Assembly: GCA_034336665.1 (NCBI GenBank)
Contig: JAPFBE010000002.1
Span: forward strand, 15,354,906 to 15,418,905
Source of the DNA: Luscinia megarhynchos
Lineage: Eukaryota; Chordata; Aves; Passeriformes; Turdidae
Direction: 5' to 3'
Length of the DNA: 64,000 bases
The notes below the pieces were generated by a model. The model ran no database searches. It worked only from the letters and a program-made list of their open reading frames with translations, and was not told where the DNA came from. The position numbers and the translations under genes are program-made. Each line of letters begins with the position of its first letter. Positions within the stretch are counted from its first letter, which is position 1. Shown piece after piece: positions 12,201 through 27,200 of the stretch.

Positions 12201-15200
12201 CTTTGTTCAGGGACAGTTTTGCAAGGTGAGACAACAAAATTAGGAGATTACAAAGCCATATCTCACTGCATAAATCTAATGTCAACCCATTCCAAAGACT
12301 CTTACTGGAAATGGAATTGGTTGCTATTAAAAGCCAGCAAACAACACAGAGATCTTCAGGAATGGGTAAGTAGTATAAAAATAGTTGTTAAGTACAGTGC
12401 AGGTTCTTTTTAGGGGATAATATTTGGTTAAAGTACAATAGGGAAATTTTGTTAAGAGAGTTAGACTTCTCAGGTCACTCCTTTGAAGGGCTGAGAGATG
12501 TTTATTTTAGCATGTTATTTTAAGACAAAAGAGGCTTCCCATTACATTATACACAGGAAATTCTCTTCAAGTTCTTATTCAAGTTTTACCAAGAGCAGAA
12601 TTTTTTTCTCCTTTTTCTATTTAGGACAAAAATAATTTTACATCCTTTTTCACTGATTTCATAAATCAGAAATGAAGTTACAGAAACTCCTCAGTTTCTA
12701 TGATACATCTCCTCCATCTGCTACACATGTCCTATGCATTATATACTTTATGAACCCGTTATGATGGAATGTTCCTCTTCTACAGGCATTGCACCATATG
12801 TTGAAGCCTTTGATAGGCTGCTGAATGGAAGTGTTGCTGAGTTTCTCAGGTACAGCAAGATTCTTGAAGGTGACGTGAAGACACATGTAAGTATTTATTC
12901 AGATTTTCCCATGATGATACAAGTGTACAAGTCTTGGAATCTGGGTGATCGGCCTTCATTTCTGAGTAAAGGAGTATTTTAATAGCAGAATAAACTCTTA
13001 AGTTATTAATTCTTGTAGTACTGATAGTCTGATAGCCTGGCATAACACACTGAGTTCAGTTGGTTCGGGAAGGCACAAAGTTGTATGGATTCATAAGAAG
13101 AGATTGCTTGCCTTCTACAGCACCAAAGTTGAACACCATAGAATGCAAAAGATATAAATATTCTCAGTCACAAGCAATTTGAATAGTTTTGTTGGTTGCT
13201 GAGCTCTTTGCAGGACAAGAACACAATTAAGAACATGTGCCAACAAATTAGTAGCAAACAACAGGTGGGTCCAAGTAATGATAACCTCCCGTGGTTATTT
13301 TCTAGGCATGTGTATCATCATTCCAATTAATGTAGAGATTTTGTTCTGGTTTGTTTGTTTTTATTGCTCACATCTCTTGCATTTGTAACGATGTAGCAAA
13401 CTAAAAAAATAATTCAGCCATTTAAATTAGCTTCTGTTAAAAACATAAATTATAGCAAGGAAGTACTATGGTATTATTTCCATGATGACAATACTTTCTA
13501 ACCTTATGATCTTAACCTTGGGATCAGAACTTGTGTCATTTTATTTTTTTAATCCGCTCTTCCCTAAAATGGGTGGTGATAGAATTGACAAGGGATGAAC
13601 TCATCTTACCAATACAGATTTGGGAAAAAACAAAAAAGGCATCCCAAACACAAAAGAGCTGGGGTCAGAGCAAGCTGGATCTGAAGGAGTGTGAAGCTTT
13701 TGACTTTTCTAGTAGATCCACGCCATCAGGCTTTCCTCTGTGTGTACAGTTCCCAGTTGATTGCTGCTGCTGCTCTACATAACAAACTGTAGCCAGAAAA
13801 ACATGCAGTCCTACAAGCTACTGGGATTCATGTTGCAAAGCCAACATAAATATTCTTCAGGACAACCAAAGCAACCAGTCTCCTTACAGAGAAAGATGAC
13901 TGGATTATTCTGTCATCTGTGTTTTTTTCAGTGGTGTTACATGTTCTGGTTTGTAGGACAAAGTTTCTGACCTAGTTAGCCTAGAGAACAGGAGGGAGTA
14001 AGGATAGCAGGCAATTCTAGACAATCCTTATTTTTCTAGGGAAATGCTGCACTCCTTTTTGTTTGAAAAGGCCTGGACATTTATACTATAAGCTACAATG
14101 TATGTACTTTGTTCTTCAGAGAAACTAGGGAAAAATAAATAAATGGGGGTCGGAGGGTTGGAGGAAGAATTATGAACAGAACTGAACAGAGAATTGCTCC
14201 CTGGAAAGGACTGATTCTAGCTTGGTTTTTGCATTCATTAGACATTATTTTGCAGTTGATTTCTCAACAGTTTAGATCTGAGTGATCCAAAAATAGCCTT
14301 ACTACCAATACTAAGCATTTAACATTCTAAATTGCTAAACCCTTTTTAATATACACTATCTGTAAATGTTTAAATAATTAAATCAGTACGTTTATTGATT
14401 TATGCATTTGTCACTATTTCATACTCATAATTGAGTCCATATAAAAGATTATTAATAATTTGTCAGCCAAGTATGTGGACAGTCCCTAGCATATTGTTGA
14501 TGGTAGTGTAATGCAAGCTGTTATATGGAGTATTGTTAGTGCTATAAGCTTAGACACTGCATTAGCTTTCTTTACATAAAGAAACTGATGATTCTGATTG
14601 CAGCCTACTAAATATTCTGAAATCTTAGATTCTGGATTTACAACGTGGAGCAGACTGTGGTTGCCTTATGCTCATGCTTATCACTGAAGCAACATCTGTG
14701 CTTTACCTTAACAAGTGGAACAAGGAGTATTTTTTCTTCTGGGTGTCTTATAGACCATGTGTCCTCAGCATTATACTTGCAGCTGCTGTCTCTTTCACAT
14801 AATGAGCTGAAGGGAAGGTTGGATTTTATTTCAAAAAACACCTGTTGCCTTGAAAAACCTCACATACCTGACGGACCAGAATAGTAATATGAGAGAAAGA
14901 AAGACTTCATATTATGCTAAAGAAATGAGGGATTTAACATGATGTGTTTTGTGCTGATGGCTGAAATGATTATGTGGTTTGTGTGCATGGCAAAAGGAAG
15001 AATTCAGACACAACTGATATCTGTTGGGGAGCCTCGTTCCTATTTTTTCAGCACGCTATACTCTAAAAAGTCTGTTGAAGGAGAACAAAACAAAAAGAAC
15101 ATAAAAAAGAACTAATAGCTAGCTTCTGGCTGTGTTAAACAGAGCAGCACAGTGGGTTTTAAAAAGATTAGTTTATCAGAGTTCTGCTTAGGCTCAATCT

Positions 15201-18200
15201 TGAGAGCAATATAGTTCTCATTCAAATTACAGTACATATAGTGGTGAATCTCTGAGGTCAACTGCACTGAAGAAATGAGCCACTTTTTAAAAGCCAGGGA
15301 GAATGGTTAGGCTTTTACATACTCTATTTGAAACAAATTAACCTAAACAGCTAACATAAGATATTTTCCTTGTTCTGTCACTGTGGAATAAAGATCTGGT
15401 GATTATATGGGTATTTCTATGAAATGCAAAGTCCCATACAGACACAAATTTTATGAAACCACCTTCTGCTGTCCATGTCATAACTGTAGAACAGGTGAAG
15501 TCAGTGAAAGAATGAATGTGGCCAGAACTGCTACCAACCAGCTGTCTTTGGCCTGACATACCAGTGTCTTGTAGGCTGTCACCCGCCATTACAGGTTGTA
15601 ACAGCCCTGAAGCTGACTCACCATATGTGCCAACACCAAAAACTGTCCTTCTGTCAGAATGGGGGAAATTCAAAATCAGTATAAAACAGATTGTGACTCT
15701 ACAGCACAGGCCATTAATTCAGCACTGCAGAAAATGTTAAGGATGACAAAGAGCTGCTTGTGGAAGACGTAGTTTGCCATTAGATTGTGTCCCGGTGAGG
15801 AAGCTGGGTTCAAGCAGGTGTGATGGGCTCTTCGCCTTGGCAAAGCAAAGAAAGACTTTAGAAGGCCAAGAAGCAGGTTTTTGTAATGTGTTTATTATGA
15901 ACTTCTTCACATTATTTTTATGTGCCATTTCAAGTGGTGGAATACTTTGGCATGAGTTTGAGTAATGTACCAGATGAGACATCACGATAGGAAGACAATG
16001 TACTGGTTCTACAAGAGATCGATAGATAACCTTACATTTCCATATTTTAGTATTTTATGTGGTACAGAGCAGAGCATAATTACAGCCTTCTGCCAAACAC
16101 ATAAGCTAATACTTGCCTTTTAAAAAAAATGTTTATTTGTAAAAATCTTTTAACCTCCCAACCCTACCAGTTGAAAGAACAGATTGTCTGTATGATTCAT
16201 TTATGTTCCCTCTTCTCTCATCCAAGCTCTTTATCTTGGAATGGAAAACTATGAAAATATGGATGCCTTTTCCCTCCTCTCTTCCATCACCTTCCAGCTG
16301 CTGAAATGCAGAGCTCAAGACAAAAGCTCAAACAGCTTGTAGCATTCAGAAATGAAGTGGTTGTTGGTTCAGTTGCTCCTTATTGGAAGAGAGTTTGGAT
16401 GGAATCCGTTACATGTATGACTGCAAGAACAAGGTAGCACAGAGAAGTAATTCACAGGACATCATCCAATCTTCAGGAGTTCTCTGTGTGCATGCACTGG
16501 TTTCTTAATGTTGAGCAGAGAAAGCAATGTGCACCCCACAAATGTCATATGCACGTACCCAGAGAATTTATTTTCCTTATCTATTACATGAAAGCAAAGT
16601 GACATTCTTCTCCACAGTAAAGCCCATGTAAATAGAAACAGAGAGCTGAAAGCAGGAGATACGTTTCATGAGTATATATTTGCAAAGGTGCCACTCTGGT
16701 TTGGACTATCAGTGAAGTTAAAAAATCCTTCCTCCTTTCCTTCGAAAGAGTAGCTATGACACATGAAATAGCTGCATGTTTGTCTTTTTGTGTGAGAGAT
16801 GCTGAAGAATGAATCAATGACATTCATAGCCCTGAACTTTGAGCAGGATGTGCTGCTGTCTGTGCTACACCAAAAAAAAACCACTTTTGCACTTTATCTT
16901 AGCTAATCTAAATGCAAACTATCAAACCCATTATTTGACTGATTCCTCATTAACAAGGCAATTTGCTTACAGGGCAACAGAATGCACAAGTGTACTCTCG
17001 TGTTCATCTTTTGTGCTCAGAGGCTGTGCGGTTTTAGGCATTGTGTTGAAAGTTGAATTAGAGCTCAGAGAGGAGGATGATGTCAACATGCCCAAAGAGA
17101 AGCTTGCTGTCAGACTGCCTTTTCATTTCTGTGAGAGGTTTTTTCTGCTGTGTGGAATAAACACCAAACCAAGGTGCTACTTCAGGACTGGGGAAAATGG
17201 AATACATTAAAAAAGAATAAAAAGACAGATATTCTTAACAGCATACAAAATGCACTCAACTGAGAGAAAGTGTCTTAGAGTGTAGAACACAGTAGTGCTG
17301 TCCACCAAAAGGGAAAAGAAAATAAAATCATCAACCTTGGAAATCTGTCAGTGTTAAAGTTGATTTTGTAATGCTAATTTAGCTGTGTTTCTCACCCTAT
17401 ACTTCAAGATACTTTGTAACATGAGTAATAAAGAATGTTCACTTTAATAGGAGAAGAAAGATGGAAATGCAGTCCATACAATCTAGCCAAGAGGCTTATT
17501 TAGAGGTTAGTTTAGAAAAAACTTGACATTTCTAGGAGTTTTGCAACTTTTGACTGCTCTGTTCCAAAGGACAACTTCCCATATGGCCTAGGGATTGAAT
17601 CTTACTTTCAAAACAAGCAGGGTTTATTGAGTCAGGTGCAGTAGTGTGCAGACATGCTTGCACATGTTGGACTGTAAGACACCTGGTTGGGAATAAAGAT
17701 GGCTCCTGAGCATGATGGACCTGTCCATTCCAAGTCTAAAACACCACCCCCTGAAAGAGTGAGAGTTTTTCTGACAATTTTGATGGGACCTGGATCAGGC
17801 TTCTTGACACAGGCGTTGCAGTAGATAGCACTTGTTTTTCTTATTATTTAAAAAGGCAAGGAAGAGATAAAAGTCAAACAAGTATTGAAAAATAAACATC
17901 ATGGTGGCCAGTACAGGGCATTTAGCTATGTATTGCTGGCATGAGAAACATGCACCTGTAAATTTAGGGGGGATAGTGGTGGGAATATATAATGAGAACA
18001 TTCCATATGGCATTTCCTCAGAAACATAAGAAATCAGAAATACAAACACTCAAGGCTGTCAAGAGTTATTCATAACCTGTTTCATGGGGTTTCTTTGCAT
18101 ATGGAGTATGCATAAGTTCCTGACTTACTCCATAAGCAGCTAATTTTAAAGCAGTGCAGTTGATCAGGGACCATTTAGACCAAGGTCTAAAACTGTTGCC

Positions 18201-21200
18201 CCCTAAAAAGGAGTTTATTTGTATATGGTTACTCAGTATAATGGGATTTTCTGATCTCCCAAAGATGCTAGAGAAAGGTATCAGAATGATTTGAGTCGAA
18301 ACCTTCTATGCAGTGTGAAAACAAAGAAAAATTGATCATGTTTGCCCAATAAAATGTTAGATAAGTTGCTCTTATGAAAAAAATCTGATCATGAAGGGTT
18401 CTTTAATTGACTAGATGAATTCAGAATAATATTCAGTGTTCAGACTAGATACAAGGTCCATGTTTTACCAATCAATTTACTTAATGAATGGAACAATTAA
18501 TCAAGGCATACATTACATTTTTGGCCATTTAATGTCAAAGTCAGAACTGATCATATGCTTTAGCTCATGCTAATTTTGCTGTCCTCTCTGAAATTTTTTG
18601 CATTGAAGCCCTTTAAGAGAATATTTGAGTCAACTGGCAGGAAACCAGTTTTTCTTGGTGGTTTTCCAGGAGAAGCAGGGTGTACAGACTAGAGGCATAA
18701 GAGTTCGACAAGTTGAAAACCACTGCGTCAGCTTAACCAGAAATCATAAGGTGATAAAATTACATGGGTAAAAGAGCGAGCTAAATCACAGATGGCTTTA
18801 GAGTGTGAACCACCTGTACTCACAGCCACAAATACAGTGGGAGAGTGTCTCCATGAGCCTGTTGCAAGCCATTGCCTAGGACACTTGCTGGTGTAAAGTC
18901 AGGGGAAAACTTATTGGGGAGGGTTGGATATATGGAGTTGGCACAGAGCCAGGGTCCGTGAGGAAGCTTTGGTAAGGTAATCAGACTTTTACTTTTCTCT
19001 CTGTTTCAAAGCAGTCCAGGATCTAGAGAGCATAGGTGACAGTCATCTCAGGTACTCAGCGTCTCAACAGTGAGGTGTGTGGTCCTCACAGCAGTAATTT
19101 CTAGTGAACCACTGCCAAGTTACACTTTCTTGATCCATCAGAAAAATGAAGACAGCCATTATCATCAGCAGGAACTTCTTGTTATTGAAAATTATTTTTA
19201 CAGGTGCTTATAGTTCTTATTTCTCTGGTAAAAAATTATGAGTTGGAGTAGTAATGTAATTTAAATCCATTCGTTTCAATCTGAGAAATGTACATCCATG
19301 AATGCTTTTTTTCCCCCATTTTTTTCTGTTTTGGGACACATGCTTGAATGAAGTCATTTGTTGCTATAGGCTATGAGTAAGTCTTTTATTAATTTTCAGT
19401 CTCATTCTTTCTGAAGAGCACGTGTACACTCTTTTCACTCATCTGCCTCCCCATCCCTGACCTGCTTTTATTTTGCTAGTTGGTTGCAACTGTTTTGAGT
19501 GTATAGAAATGCTGGGCTTGGAAACTGAGAAGGCTGTTCATTGTCGTCAGCAAAAAACCAAACAATGAGCTCAGAATCTGGCTCTTCAGTCAGTTTCTAG
19601 TAAAAAGGAGTTCAGTGAATAATGAGAATTAAGCCACAAGGGAAACCAGTGTGCAGTTTGAATGTTGTTTTAAATAAGCTGGGAGTGCTGTCAGGAGTGA
19701 TGAGGGTATAATGTGGCCACAAACGTGCATTGCCTCTTTTTATCCAGTATGAATTGCATGATCAATATGGTCACATTTCTGAATGTTGAAGAGTCCATTA
19801 GGATAGATTAAACCATTTCACTGTCACTGCTAACTTCTTTTAGTCTACTGACACCCATAAATTGAACTATGTATTTCCACAATTAATCTGTACTGCAAAG
19901 CAGCTTAAGTATTGGAGCAGAGTTTCGTAAGTTTAATTATGTGTTTTATCCCAGAGATACAGTAAAAAGATTAAGTTAACATCTTTATCTAGAACTTCAA
20001 GGCTGAACTATTTTTTATTGTTGCTTTGATGCATGTTTTCTTTAAAAAACCACCTCAGTTCAGGTCTGCTTTTCAATCACATCCTTTCCTTTCAGAGAGG
20101 CTGAGGCTCCCTCTCCAAGTACATGAAGGCTTTTGTTACTTAGCACCTCTGAAAAGGAAAATATGGTTTCAGGTGGGAAGAAATTCTAAATACTATTATA
20201 GATGTCTGAGCTTTAAGTTTTGAACTGATTTTCATGTTAGCAAATTTTGGTTGGATTCTTTCAAGATGATAAAAGTGGAAGTGAATTTACAAGGAGACAG
20301 GTTCTGGCACTTTTAGCCTTTGAGTTGCTTTCAGGGAGCTCAATGGGACTACTTACAGAGTGAGGTGGTAATGTCACCACTTGTCTTGAAGTGGATGAGA
20401 AGCAGAACATACAAAAAGTCTTTTCCATATAAGAACCTATTTGTCCAAGCCTTCTCTCTAAAGATAGTACAATTTCTTAGAAATTAGTGGGTTTCCAGGC
20501 TTTATCAGGCTACTTGTCAGACAGAGGAAGTCAAGAAATCAGTTCTTCAGAAGGGTGCTCAGTGAGCACTGCTAGGAAGAATATTTGTGAAGTAATACCT
20601 CAAGAAGTGCTGTAACCTTTTTAATTTTAGAGAGAAGCATCTGAGCCTCCTAGAACTTGTATTTGTTAAATCAGGGATGCATCTATGACATCCTAAGGCC
20701 TGTGAAATTGTAAAGTCTTTTCTGAAATTTCCTTAGTATGGATTTGGACCTTCACTGAGAAGGGCTTCTGACAGAAGAGCTGGGGATAGAGAGTGGGGCT
20801 GCTTAGCAGCAGCCTCAGGGTCAAAGCAGCCCATCAGAAATAACCAGAGTGCCTGCAAACAGTGCAGCTAAAGTGTGTTTGTGCAGATCACAGTGAGGCC
20901 TGCAGACCCCGAGATATCTGTGGTTCTCTGATGTGCTGGCTTACAAGATGTGTCCTATGGGGGAAATGTAGGTTTGCTTTTCCTCAGGGAAATGAAGTCT
21001 TTCCACAAATAGTTCCTCAGCACTGGCAACCAAGTCCTCCAAAGAACTCAGTGCTCAGATGTTCACAGGAAAGAAAAGAGATCCCTGAATTTAAAAAAAA
21101 CTGTTGATCTTGGTAATAACAAAGTTTAAACTTCAGTACATTGTACATAGTTCCTGTTTATTTAAATAAATAATGCACTTTTTCAGATATGCATCATGTA

Positions 21201-24200
21201 GCTCCAGGAGAAACTAGAGGCTTCAAAGGGCTGTGAAACTTTAATGTACCCTACTTTCTGTTCTTCAGTGAAACCCTGAACCGAGCTGATTTCCCTTTGC
21301 CATCACTCTTGGAGAAACCTGCTTGTTTTTGTAGGGTAGTCAGGATGAAGAGCTGTAAGAGCTCTCCCAGGAAGACTGTGGCCAGCTTCCTCCCTGTGCT
21401 TTCTGTCTACTCTCCCTTATACAGATTGCCAAAAACAATTACTATTTTGACAGGCATAATCTTTGACATGTGATACAAAGAATATTAATGTAATGTTTTT
21501 ACTTAAATGTATTCCCTCTGGAAAAGCCTTTTACCTCAGGAGTCCTGGGTTACTTAACAAATCTGAGGCAGGTAAAATCCTTCTTATGACTGATTGCTGT
21601 TACTCATACCCTAATGCTCATAAAATACACTGTTGACAATCTTTGGTTATTAGAAGCTCCAGCCAACAATGATGGTCTGGTATAGATTTTAGTGATGTTT
21701 GCTCTGCACTGGAGAGAAGGCATTTGTCCTTTATGGTGGTTTTATGCTTGTTTTTTAGATGTTTGGCTCTTTTTTATCTATTGTTTGTTTCTATGGTGAT
21801 CACTAATGACATATTACAGAGGCAGAAAACGATGGCACAAATCCTGCATAACTGACAAACAATTTTGTGGCTGTGTCTGGTCTATAGAGAAGCACCAGGG
21901 GCCAGGTGCTTAATCTAGATCAGGTGCTGCAAAGTGACAATAGCACCTTTTACTTCTACTGATGTGAAGGCATTTAAATATAGATCCATGGTGTGTGCTG
22001 TGCAGTGAGATGGCTTGGAAATCTCCACCAGGTGTCTTGGCCCTTTGCAGAAGTCTGCGATGGAAATTGAACATTTTCAAAATGAATTCTTGAACATTTT
22101 CAAAACTGCACAGAAAAGAAAGGTGTTGTAAAACCACCAACAGTTTAGTCTGTAAATAGACCACATCTTGAGTAATGAGTGGACTTATTATCTTTGTACA
22201 CAATTCTCAGTATTTTTCTATGCTGAATCTTCTGGAATCCCTAACTATCAACACATTACATCTATTTTTGGAACTTCTGTGTGAAAGTTTGAAATTAAGA
22301 GAGATCAAGAGAGTCATAGATTTTTGGCTGTTGTCAAAGAGATTAATGAAGAATTTGTGGATCTGGAAGACAAAAAAGCAGCCTCAAAAAAGAGCTTTAG
22401 GAGAGCGTCAACTACTCAATACTTTGGTCTGGCCTTTTTCTTCTTATGGGTTATCTGAGACGTTTTTTGGAGAATATGATTGCCTGTTGCTTCACTTGGC
22501 AGTAATAAGTAACCACAATGGCCCTAAAGCAAAATATTTATATCTGTTTGAAGCAGTCACAGATGAGCAAAATAATTGACTGTTTCAGTAATTAATATTA
22601 TTAATTAATTAATTAATTAGGAAAGATGGCATTTAAGTAATATTCATTATGTTTTAAGCTTAACAGTCCCTTGAAATCAGTCAGAAAACACATCATTTAA
22701 AACTGAGAGAGTTTAGAGGAAATTCTGGAACACTGTGGCAAACTTTATTGGTGCAAACTGTGCAGAACATGTATATTCTTTACCCAAAGCAATAATGCTG
22801 AAATTAATGTAAAAACAACTGCTGTGGCTTAAAGTATCCCCTTACTCCAGTTCATCCACAGATGAACTGTTTCATCTTGAAAACAGTGAAAAATTGAAAA
22901 TTGAAAAAATTGAAAAATTGGAAAAAATTGGAACAGTTCATGTTTCAAATGGAGAAATAAAATGGCAGCAACAATTTACCCCAAACAATTCTATCCATTT
23001 TACATCATTATTTAGCACTGAGAGATCTTAAAGAACAGTATGGTTTGAACTCCACCCGAGGTAAGAGCACTTAGTGGTTTTAAGTCACAGTGAAGCTTAC
23101 TAAAAGGTAAAGTTAATGAACTGAGCTACAAATACTACTCTGAAACAAGTAATACTGACCAGCACCATGCACAGTTACATAACACAGTGTTTCATACACT
23201 GGCAGATAAAAACATCCAGAGAGACCAGGACCAATACAATTGATAGCACTGATTGGTGCTATACAGGCAGTAGCAATGCTGAGAAATGGTAACAAAAATT
23301 CCCTAATATTGACATAGCCATGAAGGATGAAAAACACCAAAAAACCTCAGTATAAGGGACAGCTGATTGGTGGTAGTTAATGTACCTGTCTGAAAATAGG
23401 AAGAAAATGTCTCGGGTGGTGTCTGGTTCTGTCAAAACCAATGGCAAATCTCCCACTGACTTCAATTTCTACTTGAATTTCAATCCTATTTTCTGCATGG
23501 ACCAGTGAGAGAAAGGTGACAGTTCTTTTTTTTCTTTTTTACTTTTCATTTCCCAGAATAAAAAGTACTCTGTTTTGAGAACTGCTAGTGACTCTAAGGC
23601 TTGGTCCAGTTTTTAAAAACTCTATCAGCCAATTAGCTGTTTAAAATAAATACTGTCTCCTTTAGCTAGCCTGAGTAGTTTCTGTGGCAGCCCCATCTTA
23701 ATTTAAACTTCATTCTTTTGCCATTTCTTTCCCCTCCCTTTAAGCCAGCAGCCACTTCACCACTTTACTTTGAAGTGGCTTTTGAAAGCAAAATGTAAAA
23801 GACAAACTGTGTCTCTTCTTCTGGTAGTGCTGTCTTTTTTAGAGAAAGGCTGGGGTCAGTGAAGCTCCCTCTGTAGTTTTCATTTGCTGAAAGGAAAACT
23901 ACAGTCAGTCATTGTGTCTTTTGCTAGATACAAAGGACCCATAAGAATTTCTGCAGAAACTACATTTTGAACTCAGGACCACTAAATCAAATTTTTCCCT
24001 TGTGTCCTCTTTACTATCTATTTTGATTTGTTAATTATCTCTGTTAATGCTAGCATGTATATTTATGCAGATGTGTAATATTCTCCAACAACAGAAGTCC
24101 AGTGGATTCTGATATTTACATTGTGCTTTTAAATGCTCTGACTTTGAGGAAATATGGTATTAAACACAATAACATTTGACAAATTCAATATTATAAGGTC

Positions 24201-27200
24201 AGTAGGGTAGTTTTCTTGACTAAATTTTATTAGGAAATCTTATGTTTCTTTCTCTTACTCCTATTTAGTTTTATTAGATTTTTTTCAACTAGTGAATTTA
24301 CATGTAACTTGACATCTGAGTGCATGTGCCTGTTTGTTCTTGTAGTTTTCTTGGCACATGAATAATATTTATCTTTACTGGTACTTGGATACCAGAGTGA
24401 TGGTCAACTTAGATTGAACAGAACATTTAAAATGAGAAGGAGGCAGATCCTAAATCCACATGTGCTCTGGAGAACTGAACCTCACCAAAGAAAACTGGAA
24501 ATTTAAGCTTCAGGTCCAGTGCATCTACTCAGTTTGAAACAGTGCAAGTTTGAGTGGAATTTGTACTCATGCTCCTTCAAATGGGTCAGTAGCAGTCTTC
24601 TTTACACATCTCTCACAGAGCCTCTGGCAATTTTTCAAGCAGTGGCTTCTGAGAAACATCAGAAGTTGGCATTACGTTATGACAGAAAAGGTTAAACCAG
24701 TTGCTATTTAAAAGATTATTTCTAAACACATATGATTCCTCCATTAACCTCTGCAGGTTTAACTGAGAAGAGGCCAGTCTGTGCTGTTACTGCAGTGGGG
24801 ACAGAGAGGTCACTCGCTGTTGTCAGCCACAGGTTTCCACAGCAAGGAACTGGGCTGTCATGGCATACATGTCAAACTTCAGCTCTTCCAGCCATATCAG
24901 TCACCTGAGTCAGGTGTCAAACACACCTGAGGTGAAGGCTTAAGATGCATTATTCCACACTTTACCAGTGGGGAAGTTGAGGTGGTGCATGGAACACCAC
25001 ATGGTCCTGGAATCCAGGTCCAAAGTCACAGCAATCTCCAGCCTCTAGAACAAATTGCTAAAACCGGAGTAGGAAATGCTTTGAGGAATTTGCTTCCTTC
25101 AAATTATTCACCTCATCTTAGGAATCTATCTGATGATTGATGTATCTGTGTGTAATCCCAAGAATGCCAAAAGGATTGCCCAAAGTTTTTAGGTGTCAAT
25201 TTTCTGTTGTTCCAAAACATGTCCATTTTTGTCTACAGATAGATGTATGCAAGTTGGTGGTGTACTCTACTCTGATAAATTTACTCATTATTCTTATTTT
25301 ACTTTTGACACTCAGGCTTCATTACTGCAATTGAATATAACTGACAGAGTTTCAGGTGACTTGTTCTGTAGCAGTCTTTTGTCTAAGCCACACAAGTTGT
25401 TGAGAAAGATTCCCTCCAGTGCGTTTCCACTCATTAGTCTTTGCTGGTTTTGGGGAGGGTCTCATGAAAGATTCACCTCCCTCCAAAATTGTAGTGCTGC
25501 CTGCTTACTTACACAGCCTGGCTGCTAAGCACAAGGAGGCAGCAATGAAGTGTCACGTTTGAAAGACTACAAGAAAGAAGTGGAATGGTGATAGACTGAA
25601 CTAATGCATTCTTAATGAGAAGAAACTCTTTTGTTGCTTTGAAGGGATGCAGGGAAAGAAGTACGGTGTGCTCAGAAACAGTAAAACTCTGAAAGCTGTT
25701 TTTAATGCTGTTGCAGAAAGAAGGAAGTTACTGTGGCAGAATTCTTATAAAATTATTCTTGTAAAATGCAAATACTTTGTTAGCATGATCCTTTGATTAA
25801 GATTTACATTCAAAGGTGACAGATCTGACTGCTCTGATCTGTACACAGTTAAAAGCTTTTGGGACTGGATAAATTTTGGGCACATCGCACAAGTCTTGCA
25901 ATCAATATGTAGTCCACTGACAACTGAATGTTTCAAACATCTTGTAATAAATTTTGGATAATAAAAAAAATGCAAGAAGCCACCATTTAAAAGCAGCACA
26001 GGTAACTCAAAAGAGTGTTACGTATGGCTTGTGTGCATTCAATAGTACAAAATTTCTTAGAGACAGTTCCCAGACATTTTGAGAAAGTGACCTTGGCCAA
26101 ATTCTACAGTAGAGAAGGAGGAACAATACAGTTCTGGAGGAAATATGAAAATCCTGATGCCACGTCCGACAATAGTTTTCACACACATATGAGGCATAGT
26201 CAAGGAATGTCTTTTAGGAACATCAGTGTGTATCATCCAATGATCTGTCTCCAGCTCTGACCAAATTCCAGTGATTCATCAAAAAGAAGTGAACAAGGAG
26301 ACAAGAAACCATTTGTTACTTTGCATTCAGAGTGGAGGAAAAAATCCTCTTCAGCCTCCATAGTGACCATGGGATCCCATAAATGTCTGTTTAATGCAGC
26401 GTAGACAAAGTGCCAGAGATACACGTTTTTCAAACCTCACTGATGTTGCAGCTCAGTATGTGTTCAAGAACTCACTAAACAATCTTAAGTTTCTGTATCT
26501 AAGGATGTATCTTTTCTCATGTTTATGATCTGTTTGATCAGCATTTAAAGCTCTGCCCTAAAATAATGCTCTCTTTGGAGGAATTTGAAAGATCCCTTCT
26601 GAACTTCACTTTTTGCGTTGTTGGAAATCTTACAAATTTGAGACCACATTTAGTCATGGCCCAGTTTTAGGACCTGTGATTATGTACTGACACTACCATT
26701 TGCTTCATTGTCTATTATTTTGCATTGTCTATGTGAAAGAATTGTCATATTCCTCAGCCACTCTCTTGCTAAGAAAAATAAGTGAAACTCAAATTTTATC
26801 TTTGAGTGATAGATACTCTTTGCTTTAAAAATCCAAGTAGATTCTCTCAGCATCAATTCTGATTTAAGCTCATCTTTTTTTTTAACACAGGTGACTCCTA
26901 AAACTAATCCCTGAGAAACATAACAGGCAACTTCCCTCCTCTCAAGTAACACCACCTGTAATATATCTTATTATTGCCTCTGCTTATCTAGCTTCTTATC
27001 CAACTGAAGAATTTTAATGCTAATTTGTGTCATTTCCACTTAAAGTATGAGTTTCCTGTAAGGACTCACATTAAGCATTTTATATGATACCCAGATATAC
27101 TAGATCTGACACATTATCCTTGTCTAAGAAACAAAGTAATGATTTTGACCACAGGTAATCCCATTGTAATTACTCCTGTTTTTCATTTTCATGTATTTTA

